Shown: piece by piece, positions 11,374 through 23,190 of the stretch
How positions within the stretch are numbered: position 1 is the first letter of the stretch
How the letters are laid out: each line of letters opens with the position of its first letter
NCBI GenBank assembly: GCA_029216955.1
Contig: JANAVB010009599.1
Coordinates: 3,608,982 to 3,672,981, forward strand
Source of the DNA: Iris pallida
Lineage: Eukaryota > Streptophyta > Magnoliopsida > Asparagales > Iridaceae
DNA length: 64,000 nt
Direction: 5' to 3'
The notes under the pieces: model-generated
The model's input: the letters and a program-made list of their open reading frames with translations, nothing else
The model's database searches: none
Told to the model about the DNA's origin: nothing
Made by a program: the position numbers and the translations under genes

Positions 11374-13034
11374 TGTCACGACCCGCACCCACTGTGAGGG
11401 TACGAGCACGTAACAACGCCCAGCCTACCCCGCAGTATCGGCGGTAGAACGCTGTTCTAGGTCACTATCTAACCAATCAAATCACGCAATTATAAAATGT
11501 ACTTTTCAAAATATCAACTCCGAACGGAGGACAAGTATAGATATAATTTAATCTCAATCACAGTCTAAGAATGATATAATAGCACAGAAGATTAAAACTA
11601 AGACTAATAACAGAATAAAACCAACAACTAATAATATAATCTCAGAAAATCTCAACTACAAATCTCAACTTATATACAACTCCAGTTCTAAAACATGAAA
11701 GCTAAAATATGACAACTAGCTAAACTCCCGATCACTCCTGAGTGTCGGGACCATAGGTAGCTAAGACATCTCCTGATCCATAATATGTAGGACATGAGTT
11801 CTCAGGGCAATCATCTGTAAAATTTACAACAGGTCCAGTCAGGACAGGAACGAGTACAACTCATCAAGAAAATCCAAGTAATAACAGGGAACTATAAAGC
11901 AGTTATAGACAGTTTTATTGATGAACATGGTGGGTTATATTCTGGTAATGGTATGGAAAGACAGATAAGTACAAGGAAAGTAAGGTAACTAAAACAAGAG
12001 CATAATCATGGCAATGAAGACTGTAAATGTAAACTAGCTGAACTAGAGTAACATGGTTAGTCCAGGCAGTAATGTAAACCAAGTGTAATCCTATGTAAAT
12101 CCAGTACGAGATGAATCTAATACAAGATGAATCCAGTACAAGATGATTCTAGGTAGTGATCAAGAATCCAGGTGAGTCCAGCTATTCTAACAGTGTGTTT
12201 TAAAATACCGAGATCGACATGTAAACGGCTGTAGGTAATCAGGCACATCTCTCACTGATCAGACGAGAGATGGCTATGCTTCCAGTAGATTCCAGTTTGG
12301 AGATTCCAGATTTGGGGTATGTCTACATGCCTTACTCAATATTTTTCCGCCCCGCAATACAAGTGAATCCAGTATAAGACACGAGAATCGAGAGAGTCCA
12401 GCCAAACATGATACTAGTAATGATTCCAGAATGATTCCAATAGTAGAAGCCATGCAATATGGTAAGTGTGTCGCTTACATGAATCCAGAAATATCCATAC
12501 GTGTGGTATCAGAGAATCACATAAAACTAAATAGAACTGAAGTACAGTAACTGGCAAATAAATGAGAGAACTATCAGAGAATGTACTCGCCTGATACTCT
12601 GAAAAGAGTAGTGTAATGTCAGATGTCTGCACCGGAGTCACAATATCCTAAATAGAGCAGTACAGGTTATAATGTGTTTAAAATAAGATAAATGATGGTT
12701 ATGATGCAATATACATGATTTCTAGGCCAATCTAGGTCAAAGTCAACTCTAAGTCAAACATGGTCAACCGTTTAGGTCAAACTAGGTCAAACAAAGTCAT
12801 ATTAGGTCATAGCAAGTCAAAGTAAGTCAAACTAGGTCAATCTAGGTCAAGGGTTGGCTTACAGTTGACTTTTGGTCAACTGGTCAACTCTGGTCAATCC
12901 TCAAGTCAAACTATGTCAAAAGTCAAACTTGGTCAAGCTTCTAGTCTATCAAGTCAATATCTAGGGTTAACAATTTCCTAAGGTATTTCTAGGTCTATCT
13001 ATAGGTATAGGATATGATACCACAACCTCATCAC

Positions 13035-13078
<44 letters not shown>

Positions 13079-15739
13079 TATGCATCACAACTTGCTAACT
13101 CATTTAATATATATCCTCATACATATTTATACCTCATCCCTTAACTTCATATACACTTGCCTCTCAACCCATCTAATACTCCCACAAGACACATTCCTAA
13201 ACCTCTAATATCCTTGACACTCACAATCACACTCACCATGGCCTATGCCACTCTCTCACACTCACACACTAACTGAAATCCTAACTCAACTTCCAACTAA
13301 ATTTCTAACCTAAACTCTAACTCACTAAACACACACACTAGACAAACACAAACCTCCCTCTCATAGGTAATCTTCACATACCCTTCACTGCCTCTTCTCA
13401 TTTCTAACTCCCTTAACTCTCTACTCATTCTCACACTCAAGCAACCAACCAAGCCAACCCTGGCCTAGGCAGGGCAGCACCCTGCTGCTTACTGCTGTTG
13501 GGGCCTGCCTGCAGGGCAAGGCAAGGCCTGCCAAGCAAGGCCAACCAATGAGCAAGCCAAGGCCAAGTCAGGCCTAGGCTTAGCAGCACACTGCCTCTGC
13601 TATTCAACCCTCACCCCCTCTTCAATCTAATTCACCTATAACATATTACAACATGCATATAGACATATATTTATATACTTTCAGATTTATGAATCAACCT
13701 ATACATCTAAACTTATAATTAAACCAACAAAACCAATACATACATAAAACTGAAACTAAGAATACTCAAACCATTTAGAACCCTTAAACTCAGTTAACAC
13801 TTCAAATCAACCCATTTCAGTTTTCAAAGGCTAAAATCCAAACCAAGTTTTCATTCTCAGGTTCATGGTTTAGTACTCATCAAGGTTAACATTCAAAAGA
13901 ACCCAAATCGATTTTGTACACATCCAATTTAAGCTCAGTTTTAAACCCCATAACAATCCCAGTATTAACCTGTAAATCACAGTTAAATTTTACATTTAAA
14001 TCTCAACCATTTCATTTTCATCATCATTAAAAAAAACTCTGAAAAAAAAAAGAACTGAACACAGGTATCAGACAGTTAAACAATTCAAACCAAAACCATT
14101 TGAAAACCTAATTAATTCATTCGAAGTCAAGGGGAAATATATACCAACATAGGGGGGGTCTAGTCGTGTCCTTCCGTGTCAATCAGTGACACAAAACGTG
14201 TCCAAACACGTGTCTGAACCGTGTGTAAGTGTATGTACAGTGCAGTGAAGGAGGGGGCTCGTGCACGTGTGTCGAGCCCTCTAGGACACGACACACGAAC
14301 CCACAAGTGTCGTGCACGTGTCCACAATTAGTCTAGGTCTAGGGCTTGGGTTAGGGTAGCCTGACACGAGTCCAAGTGTCCTCGTGTCCGTGCACGAAGT
14401 GCGTATCAGTGTGCGTTTTCACGCGTGTGCAGCACAGGCAAGGATCGGTACGATCGAGTTTTCTCTCGATCCACTCGATCAATTCGCCTCAAATTTTGTG
14501 TGGGTGATGGCAGACAGTGCTCACACGTGTCCACAAAAATTCAGCTCGCGAGAGTCCTTGTCGTGTCCTGTGTCGACCCCGAGCAGCAGGGCACTGTGTT
14601 CGCGCGCGCGGCAGCGTGTTCGTGTCCCCGTGTGGACACGACACGAAACTGAAATTAGGAAAAAATTACAGAAATGCATAAGCAAACCCTAGATCTAGGT
14701 TTCCATTCAAATGGATTTGCAAAAACGGCAAATCGAGTCGGTTCGGGCATTTCGTCGAACACCTAGCTATTAGGTTCGATACGTGTCCGATATGGACACG
14801 TAACCTAATACAAATGACACAAAATTCCTCCAGAAGTTAGGGGACACCTATTCCTAAGCCATCATGTAATAAAATCGAGATTAAAACACAATTTGAGGGT
14901 GGTTACCTATGAGTGCAAATTGCAAGAAAAGCTCCAAATGGGGGGTGTTCCTCTTGATGGCCAAAAGCTCCAAATTGATCCCAAACTGAAATTAACCTCC
15001 AGAAATGATAACTATACAGAAATTAGAACATAATGCTAAAGACTAGGATTAAAAAGGAATTAAAATGGATTTATGGGGATTTTTGGAAGGGGGAAAAATA
15101 CCTTTCTTTCCTATGTGTTGAAATGAAATAAAGAGGCAAGCCCTAATGAATAAGTGTTTAAATAGGGTGGGGATCCCTATGGCTGGTCATAAGCTCAATA
15201 ATTAGGGTTAGGGTTTACTAAATGGCCCATGGGCTTAAGTCATGATCAATCAAATCATTAAGCCATAAGTCATTTCATGAAACCACAAGCCATGACTTAA
15301 ATTCACTTAAACTAATCCTCCTAATCCAAAATTAGTTTCTAATGACTAAAAGTAGGTTAACCTAAGTTAGACTAGGGTCACCATGGCTAGGGTTAGCTTC
15401 TAGGCTAGTTCACTAGGTCTCAACAAGTCAAGGTCAACTAGAATTTACCAATTCAACAAATCATCAAATAATTCAAGTAAGTCAAAATGACCAAATTATC
15501 CCTAGGCTAAAAATGATAATTAAATCATCCTAATGACACGGTTAGGCTCTAGGTCATGCAGTCTCTAGGGTTTCACTGGCAGCACATCAAAATCACAAGT
15601 CATGACTTAAAGCAGTTTTTAAATAGTTTAAAAATTAATAAAAATCACCAAAAATTATAATGTGTAATAATTATCAATAAATAATAATTATAATTACAAA
15701 ATTTCAAAATTACCCTCATCTGGAAAACTGGGTGTTACA
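11374..15739 (-). repeat. Right (5') LTR of element B, 4.4 kb
   Basis: This copy matches 3038-7444. Read on the minus strand it is the promoter-bearing 5' LTR. A CTATTTAAAC motif (15156-15165) is a candidate TATA element; the left LTR has a substituted version near 6868. It has the same GGTCAA array (about 12725-12960), (TA)n tract and CGTGTC-rich block (about 14160-14640) as the left LTR. Confidence 0.9.
14160..14640. promoter_or_regulatory. CGTGTC/CACGTG-rich block in LTR B
   Basis: This stretch and its copy at about 5870-6350 hold many CGTGTC and GACACG words and several CACGTG cores. ACGTGTC matches the plant G-box/ABRE core sequence. Such a cluster could bind bZIP or bHLH factors, but it sits downstream of the candidate TATA when read on the minus strand. 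A promoter role is therefore only a possibility. Confidence 0.35.
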
Positions 15740-15885
15740 GGGGTTCCTAGTTCTGGTTCAGCTGAATCTGCGGGACCCAAGTCAGGCCCATAGAAAGAGC
15801 AGTAAGCTAGTTCCTCATCATCACAATCACCTAAAAATGATGGGTCTCCAGTCAAGAGTGAACAAGAAACATATTTCTTCCACAT
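15740..15885 (-). CDS. Small acidic ORF in the element A leader, split by element B
   Basis: The minus strand encodes a peptide beginning MWKKYVSC and rich in Asp, Glu and Pro (GDCDDEEL, ADSAEPELG). It reads into the element B junction. If element B is removed, the frame continues at 3037 and ends within a few codons at TAG, giving about 50 residues. A splice-acceptor-like TTTAGCTAG precedes the ATG. It matches no family known to me and may be fortuitous. Confidence 0.25.
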
Positions 15886-17227
15886 CTAGCTAAATTAAGA
15901 ATAAATGAAAATGCGAGACAGTTTAAGAAACTTTATATGTTTTGGTAAATAATAGTAAAGACAACAAGCATTATGATCTCAATGTCAAATATGATGCAAT
16001 GCTAAGCTAGTGTTTTGAGTATATAACAGGGCATGTGACCGGCTGGGATAGTGGCAATACATATACTAACGTTTCGGCCGAAACGAATAGTATACGGTAC
16101 GGCTCAACCCCCGGTGTGGTAGACGTTAGCACGAGAGATACAAGCAAAAATTTTGGCTTTGGTCACAGACGTTATACTACTCCCCCAAGCAATCCCCAAG
16201 TCAATGAGTCAACGAGTCAATAAGTCACTCTAGTAATCCAGCAATTCGTCAATCGATGTGGAGTCCGAGAGGGATCCACGGTGAATCAGTGTCACCATAC
16301 TATATGAGATCAACTGATGCATACATTTAATTATTAAAGTAAAAATGCAGACATGGAATAGATATGAAACTTGCCTCAGACTGTTCCTCGGCGTGGCCAG
16401 CAACAAGTGGTAACTGCTAGGGTTTTAGGGAACAGAACCTACAAGATCGTAGTACCAGATTTTTAGTAACTAGAACTACGCATTAATTCTAAAGAACAAT
16501 ACTAGAGACTAAGTCTGGTAGGTTGAAAAACCTAATTTGGAAAATACTTATATATTTTAAAAGTAGATTATATTACTAAAATAATAATTTGATAAAAATA
16601 ATCGTTTTTGAATAAAATACAAGTTTTGCCGAAATAAATATTAAGAAAACAACTTTTAAATCGTATTTAGAGGTTAATAATTAAAATGGAAAATAAACTT
16701 TCCAAAATAAATATATTTTATAAATTATAAATTATTTACCGAAAAACACTTTTTCTAGAAATTCATTTTAACCCTTTTTTATCAAAAAGGAAAATAGTTT
16801 TTTATTTGCAAAATAGTACTTAATAAAAATACCGTTTTTATCAAACTAATGATTTTACTAAAAAGCAAAACTTTTTGTTATTCTTACTAAAACCTTTTAT
16901 TTACCGAAATTAATTTAATTTAGCAAATAAACTAATTTATGGAAATAATATCTTTTATTATTTATTCTAAAAACGTTTTTAGAAAGATATATAAGTTGTT
17001 AGTGACAAACAATAATATATTAATAATACCTTTGGCAAAATTAATTAATAATAATAAACTAATATAACTAATAATTTTATTTCCAAAATTCCTAATAATT
17101 CGACAATTATCAATACTTAACTAATCCCATGTCTTTCCTATAATCTAACAGAAATAACCATTTAAACTGTTTAATCAATTAATCCACACCAATACACCAA
17201 AATAATTATTATTCTAAACTAGCTATT

Positions 17228-17258
17228 CCAATTGACAGAACTTTATTCTGTCAATTGG
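17228..17258. repeat. Perfect 13-bp inverted repeat
   Basis: CCAATTGACAGAA at 17228-17240 and its reverse complement at 17246-17258 are separated by a 5-nt loop. It lies between the AT-rich and GC-rich halves of the element A LTR and could form a stable RNA or DNA hairpin. Confidence 0.8.
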
Positions 17259-18156
17259 TCGGGACATGAAAAAGGGTTCTGAATAAAAAGTCAGAAGGTT
17301 TCTAGGATAAAATCTTACCAAAAACTTGCACGAAGGAGCAACGAGGGGAGGCCTCGGGCTCGGAACGGAGCGTCGGAACGTTGAAAAGGAGTCGGGCGCG
17401 GGTACGGGGCACGCACGGAACGTGCGGACACATGGAGAAGCCGCGCGGAGATACGCGAAGGGCGCAGGACGTGCGCGGGAGGGGCTGGTTCGTCGGGGGC
17501 GGACGCGCACTGCTGCCGGCGGCGCGGGGGAACACCGACGGGGCTGCTGGTCCGCGTTGGAAGGCCGGCGCGGGGGTGCTGGTGCGGCAGCAGGAGGCGT
17601 TGCGGGGTGCTGGTGGCATCGCGGGACAGTTGGAGCGGTGGGGACGCCGGGCGAGGCCGGCGGCGAGCTGCTGGTGCGCGATGGAGGGCCGCGTGGGCTG
17701 GCGCAGGACGGACGCGGCAGTGGTGAAGTGGCGCACGGCGGAAGCCAACGCTGTCGTGGGCGCGATGCGGGAGGAAGCTCGGAACGTTGGGGGAGAGCGG
17801 TTTGGATTCGGAGAGGGCGGCGAGATGAACGCGACGGTGGTCTCGGATTTGGATTTGGTGGAGGGAGGAGGAAGTTATGGAGTTTTTGTTGAAGAAGGGA
17901 AATGAAAAACTTCTGTGAGGGTTCTGATTCTTTCTGAGTGTTAATACATGAGAGGAAGAAGAAAATGGACGTGGGGATCTGTGCGAGATGTGGGGATCTG
18001 AGAGAGAGAACCGGGTGAGTGGAGGAATGGGTAAGTTGGGTTAAATGGGTTGGGCTTTGGTTTGAGTCTAGGTGTTATAGGCTTAAGTTATTGGACTTGG
18101 GGTTTTGGGCTTAAACAAAACAATTAATAATACAAATAAATAAATGACAAACATGG

Positions 18157-18160
<4 letters not shown>

Positions 18161-18233
<73 letters not shown>

Positions 18234-18298
18234 CAAATGACCTCCAACCTAGTGGTTAAGAGAGATGCATACGGTCCGAGTGGTAACAATTACCTTCT

Positions 18299-18360
<62 letters not shown>
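18161..18360. repeat. Two long (TA)n tracts
   Basis: Nearly pure TA dinucleotide repeats occupy 18161-18231 and 18302-18360, separated by about 70 bp. They form the left border of the field of inverted-repeat elements. Confidence 0.95.
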
Positions 18361-18363
<3 letters not shown>

Positions 18364-18364
<1 letters not shown>

Positions 18365-18523
18365 AAGGGATATTGCACCAAACTTATTGCATCAATTGTT
18401 GCACCAGCATTCCATAAAGTTGTTGCCACGTCAGCATGCTTTATAACCACATGATTGAAATAAATGTGTGGTTGAGATTGTTTGGTGCAATAATTGATGC
18501 AATAAGTTTGGTGCAATATCCTT
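18364..18523 (+). mobile_element. MITE-like inverted-repeat element, copy 1
   Basis: Terminal inverted repeats of about 37 bp (GATATTGCACCAAACTTATT...) match the right end with one internal mismatch. The 75-bp centre contains GCCACGTCAGCATGC. (TA)n sequence lies on both sides, so the element sits within a TA microsatellite. There is no coding capacity. Confidence 0.75.
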
Positions 18524-18539
18524 CTATATATATATATAT

Positions 18540-18849
<310 letters not shown>

Positions 18850-19174
18850 GGAAGCGGATCAAAAGCCCCCCTTAGAAAACCCCTCCTAAAACCCCCTCAC
18901 TCTAATCCGTAATTTAATGTTAATATTAATGTTAATGTTAATATTAATGTTAATATTAACATTAAATACTAAAATTAACATTAAACTTAACATTAAAATT
19001 AATATTAACATTAACATTAATATTAACATTAATATTAAAATTAATATAAAAAAATATTAAAAAAATTAATATTAACATTAACATTAATATTAACACTAAT
19101 ATTAACATTAATATTACGAATTAGAGTGAGGGGGGTTTTTAGGGGGTTTTCTAAGGGGGGCTTTTGATCCGCTA

Positions 19175-19176
<2 letters not shown>
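18850..19176. mobile_element. Fold-back MITE with ~66-bp terminal inverted repeats
   Basis: The left end, GGAAGCGGATCAAAAGCCCC and onward to about 18915, matches the reverse complement of the right end (GGTAGCGGATCAAAAG...) with few differences and small indels. The ~195-bp centre is a degenerate TTAATATTAA/TTAATGTTAA repeat without coding sequence. Long (TA)n tracts flank both sides, so any TA target duplication is hidden in the microsatellite. Confidence 0.8.

Positions 19177-19263
<87 letters not shown>
19177..19263. repeat. (TA)n tract
   Basis: About 86 bp of TA repeat bordering the fold-back element on the right. Confidence 0.95.
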
Positions 19264-19266
<3 letters not shown>

Positions 19267-20023
19267 ACCGATATATATTGGAAAAAAATCAAATATATTT
19301 TGGAAATTACTAAAAGCGTGCTTGAATTATTTTTTTTCGTTGCAAAAAATCAAATTAGCAAAATATTTCAAGTATGCTCACTCATGATCGGTACCGGGGA
19401 GTAGCATGTGATTATTGATTTTTTTTTTCTTACCTCAAGATAAATATTTGCTCACGGTCCATTTATAATTTATTTATCAATTTATCACTCATCTTTTCTA
19501 ATTTATTAGCAATTTTGTGCATCTTATTGAACACTATACTGTATCAAGATTTTTAATTTTCTTATGAAATTTATGTTTTAATGCAATTGATTTGTAATTT
19601 TATTTGAGTATTTCTAGAGGTCTATTTTTTATTTTCGCATAGGGCCTCTAAAATTTCAGGACCGATGGCTCGGGCATGGTTTGAAATTTGTAAAACTATG
19701 ATGAATATGTTTGGACGAAGTAATATAGGGTTGAATTTGATTTTTTTTTTTTTGAGATGTCCGACAATACGCAAGGGATTTTGTGCACGATGTACTACAT
19801 GCACAGCGTCTCACCCAACTCCCACCATTTTTTTATAAATGGGAGGAATAGTATACCCTCGTGACTCGATCCACTGATCATTCGCCATCCATTCAGGATC
19901 TTATGTCTTTTCCCGATAACCACAACTCGACTTCAATAATTTGAATATTACTCGGGCCGAACTTGCTCGATCATTATATTATATTATTGAGATTCATACC
20001 ATCCCAACTACTCAACCATCCCC
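19264..20023. other. AT-rich intergenic sequence, nothing recognised
   Basis: No coding sequence, terminal repeats or RNA gene were recognised. The short ORFs present have no family resemblance. Confidence 0.5.
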
Positions 20024-20026
20024 TAA

Positions 20027-20451
20027 GAGCATCTCCAACCCTATTGTCTTGTTTTATGTTGTGTTTCCTATGTGGCATGAAGCACAAGACAATGTCTTTC
20101 CTATGTGATAAGATTATATTCACACAAGACAATGAGATAAAAAAGTGTTCTCCAATGCAAAAGTTTGAGAAGACAATAAAATTACTTTTTTCAACTTCCA
20201 AGACAACTTTTCCACTTCTTCATTTTTTTACAAATATATTTATTCATAATTGATGATGTGGAAGTAAAGCATTGTGAAGTCCATTGTCTACATCTAGACA
20301 ACCAACTTCATATTGTCTTTGACATGTCATTGTCATGTCAACTTCACAATTTATTTCACATTTGCATTGGAGAAGGAATTTTGAAATAAGAAGTGGTGAT
20401 TCCTTTGTGGCAACCATTTTTTTTCAAACTCACAATGGGTTGGAGATGCTC
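20027..20451. mobile_element. Tourist/PIF-Harbinger-type MITE
   Basis: Inverted termini GAGCATCTCCAACCC and GGGTTGGAGATGCTC are flanked by a 3-bp duplication TAA (20024-20026 and 20452-20454). GAGCATCTCCAAC ends with a TWA duplication are typical of plant Harbinger-derived MITEs. The 425-bp body has no coding capacity, though short stretches about CAAGACAAT repeat inside. Confidence 0.85.
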
Positions 20452-20770
20452 TAATGACTGTATATCATTTCTAACTAGAGACAAAAGAATGTAAGAGAAA
20501 TAAATTTAATGGAAGAAAAATCACATGCATAGAAGAATTATATTGGTGCACCGTACCCACGGACACGCGGTCATGCTCTCAACCTCGTTTTGATGGGTCT
20601 TAGACCCTACTAGTCTCGGAGGAAATACCTCAATGGCAAGCTCGCTACTCCATAGAGATGAAGAAAGATGAGTGCACCTCAATCTCTATTGTTGTAACTA
20701 AACATTCTAACCATAATCATCTCATCTAGTATGTAAACTCTTTTCATCCTGCAAATTCTAACATGTTCAT
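20452..20770. other. Intergenic, nothing recognised
   Basis: Unique-looking sequence with no ORF of interest and no repeats noticed. Confidence 0.4.
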
Positions 20771-20773
20771 TTA

Positions 20774-20846
20774 GGTTGGGGGGTTGGGGTGGGGGTGGGG
20801 GTGGGGGTGTGGGGGGTGGAGGGTGGGGGGGGGGGGGGGGGGGTTG
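20774..20846 (+). repeat. G-rich (GGGGGT)n tract
   Basis: Repeated GGGGGT units lead into an uninterrupted run of about 17 or more Gs. Many G-runs of four or more make it a strong candidate for G-quadruplex formation on the plus strand. Confidence 0.85.
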
Positions 20847-20985
20847 GGTTATTTACACTGACAATCCCAAATGTTTTGTGTTTACTAAGCGGACCTCACC
20901 TAGTTTAAAAATAAATACACTGACACCTCCTGTCCTTTATATATATTTTTTAAAGTAGGGGGTGGTCTGTGTAAAATCAAGAATT
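20847..20985. mobile_element. Degraded relative of the 21084-21332 MITE
   Basis: GGTTATTTACACTGACA resembles the GGTTAATTACACTTACA end of the nearby Mutator-type MITE. CTCACCTAGTTTAAAAATAA and GGGGGTGGTCTGTGTAA resemble its interior and other end. No clear duplication was seen, so the call is tentative. Confidence 0.35.
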
Positions 20986-21083
20986 AGATTTTGGTCCAAA
21001 TTCTGAATTTATAGTTTCAGGGTTTGGACCAAAGGCAGTTTGGTAACTTAGAATTTGAAATTGGAAGTAGACATAATCCAAAT

Positions 21084-21332
21084 GGTTAATTGCATCAACT
21101 ACCCCTATGTTTTACATTTATTACACGGACCATTCCTACTTTGAAACTAATTACACGGACACCCCCTATAGTTTCTATTTTCTATTTTCTATAGAAACTA
21201 ATAACATTGACCACCCCTTTGGTTAATAACATTTATAAAGGAGAGGGGTGGTCAATGTAATTATTTTCGGAATAGGGCCGGGTAGTTCCTGTAATATTCA
21301 TGAAACATAGGGGGTGTAAGTGTAATTAACCC
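21084..21332. mobile_element. Mutator-type MITE with 10-bp target duplication
   Basis: The termini GGTTAATTGCATCAACTACC and (reverse complement of the right end) GGTTAATTACACTTACACC are imperfect inverted repeats. The direct repeat TAATCCAAAT flanks it at 21074-21083 and 21333-21342. A 9-10 bp duplication is characteristic of Mutator-like elements. It is 249 bp long and non-coding. Confidence 0.75.
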
Positions 21333-21599
21333 TAATCCAAATTCAGTGTTTGGATGTTATGATGTATTTACAAGAAAAATATATTATAGTTAACTAAAAA
21401 TATAAACAATTAATATTATGATTAACTAGGATCTAGGTTTAATAGGGTAAATCCAAGTATCAATGAGTCGGGAAACCATTCAAATATCCTCAAAAAAATT
21501 TGAATCCTAGAAATTTCAATTTTTTGGTCAAAACTAGAATTGGGATACACCACAATCCAGGAATCCAATTGAGTTAAAACTCAGGTATGACCTAGGGAT

Positions 21600-22680
21600 T
21601 AGGGCTATACATGTGGCAAGGTCTAGGAAAAGTTTCACAGGAAGCAAAACGCATCCGCAACAAAACAAACTGTGTTTTAGAACCCTGTTTTGAAACTGTC
21701 TAGGCTTGACAGTATACCACCGGTATACTGCCGGTATATTGCCAATATACTACCTGGATTGAAACAGTTCATAATATATGTTTTTGGACTTCAATAACCA
21801 AAAATCCACACCAATCCTAGTTTCAGATTATGGGGATCCTAGACTACGGTTAATTCAACTAGAGTTGGTTTGATAACATTTATCCTAGTGTTTCTCAGGA
21901 TGCACAAATTTATCCTTAAGAATAAACTTTTATCCTAAATACACCAAATAAATCACTAAACCATTGAGTGTGACTAGAATCCAAGTCTTACATGCGAAGG
22001 CTACTAAATACTTCAACATTAAACGAACTCAACAACAATCATAAGGAGAAACAAAGAAAAACAATATATATAGCATAAACCCTTGAAGTGCAAGATATAC
22101 TTGCCTAGAAACCAAGATTTTCAAATGCTAGGGGATCTTATACTCCTTCAAGCTGGGTTGAGCAACCACCGCTTTGTACCTCAAGGTCAACAATCTCCCA
22201 AACACGCTAATGGCTCCAAGGAAGAAAAAAGGAAGAAGTGGAGAACAAGTGATATAAAGAGGAGAGAGATGGAAAGGAAATTAGAGAAGAAAGAGAGGAG
22301 AGTTTGAGCTGAAGTGGTGGTCATTGGATGATTGTCACTTCAGTAATCCAAACCCCCAACCCAATCAAAACCCTCTAAAGAAACACAATTTTATAATGTA
22401 CAAAGGGCTAAACCAGTCAGCACTGCTGACTGGTTCAGCAGACCACGAGCAATATGCTGACAATATATCGCCGCTATACTACTAGTACACTGTTGGCTCA
22501 GAAAATCAAAAAAATTGAGATTTTCAGGGTATGCCGTGCTAAGTACGGGTCCAATATGAGCCCCGGTTCAGCCGACACCGGTTGGCTGTCTTCGTCGCAA
22601 CTCCCTTCGACGCTCCACGTGCCTCGGACTTCACAACCACCCTCGAATTAGGCTAGATTTACATATATAGTTCATAATGC
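21600..22680 (-). mobile_element. Decayed LTR remnant related to the chromovirus LTR
   Basis: Landmarks occur in the same order as in the LTR of element J: GATATACTTGCCTAG (near 22095; compare 56980), a purine-rich block, CTTTATATCAC on the minus strand (22250-22259, a candidate TATA box), GTCATTGGATGATTGTCA (near 22320; compare 57181), and repeated GGTATAC words (near 21715 and 22470; compare 57400). Similarity is patchy and the borders are approximate. Confidence 0.4.
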
Positions 22681-22849
22681 TCAAGAAACTGTTGTCAGGA
22701 CTGTACCATGATGCTGCTATGAGGGTGTTGTAATACTTATACAATGCATATTGTATCCTTAACGATCACATCACATACATGCTACCGCAATTATACTCCA
22801 ACTGTGTGTTTGGAATGCGGTGAGAGAGCACCTTGTTAAGTCAAGGACC

Positions 22850-23190
22850 ACTTCTTGGGAATACGGTAAGATCCAAACCGGAGTTGATCCACAAGGTAGG
22901 ATATTGGACTTAGCCCATATAACATAAAAGGAAGAATCTGTGTTAAAGTCCAAGACCAATCCCATTCCATATATCTTTACTTCATCCTCCTACTTGTTTT
23001 TCCTATGCAGGAATTAACATATGACCTAAAAGGAAGTATCCGTGTTAAGTCCAAGACCAATTCCATATATCTTTACTTCAACGTCCTACTTTTTTTTTCC
23101 TATGCGGGAATAAATTTCTGTACAACTCCCTTTTATATATTACGAATCTTGAGTGCTCAACGAGATGTGAGATACTACCCAATACTGTGA
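22850..23190 (-). mobile_element. Diverged TRIM-type LTR with an internal tandem duplication
   Basis: The order GGGAATACGGTAAGATCCAA, ATTGGACTTAGCCC, GGAATAAATTTCT and GAGTGCTCAACGAG parallels the 213-bp LTR of the TRIM at 51402. A segment of about 90 bp (about 22927-23010) is repeated at about 23029-23110, beginning AAAAGGAAGAATCTGTGTTA and AAAAGGAAGTATCCGTGTTA. The element is decayed and no partner LTR was found. Confidence 0.45.

Larger units (their letters stand above)
3038..15739 (-). mobile_element. TR-GAG-like gypsy-type LTR element (element B)
   Basis: Two near-identical LTRs of 4407 and 4366 bp flank a 3.9-kb interior. The plus strand starts TGTCACGACC and ends GTGTTACA, so read on the minus strand the element runs TGTAACAC...GTCGTGACA. 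The interior has a primer site next to the right LTR, a polypurine tract next to the left LTR, and a Gag gene, but no protease, RT, RNase H or integrase. That layout matches TR-GAG elements, which are described non-autonomous plant retrotransposons. It sits inside the LTR of element A, with flanking pentamers GGGGC/GGGGT. The first ~215 bp of the two LTRs differ at about eight positions. A solo LTR (8587-10750) has inserted into the gag. Mobilisation by enzymes from other elements is inferred. Confidence 0.85.
15740..18080 (-). mobile_element. Right fragment of the element A 5' LTR and leader
   Basis: The interrupted LTR of element A should continue from here. The block contains AT-rich sequence (16400-17220), then a 500-bp GC-rich segment (17330-17830). 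Read on the minus strand, a pyrimidine-rich stretch (about 17940-17850) leads into it. The right boundary near 18080 (GGTGTTATAGG) is uncertain, because a clean ...CA end is not visible before the (TA)n tracts. ORFs of 95-188 aa in the GC-rich segment match no known family. Confidence 0.45.

Noticed and set aside
17302..17905. ORFs of 95-188 aa on both strands in a GC-rich segment
   Set aside because: Overlapping frames on both strands, Arg/Ala/Gly-rich composition from GC bias, and no family resemblance. They lie in a likely LTR leader.
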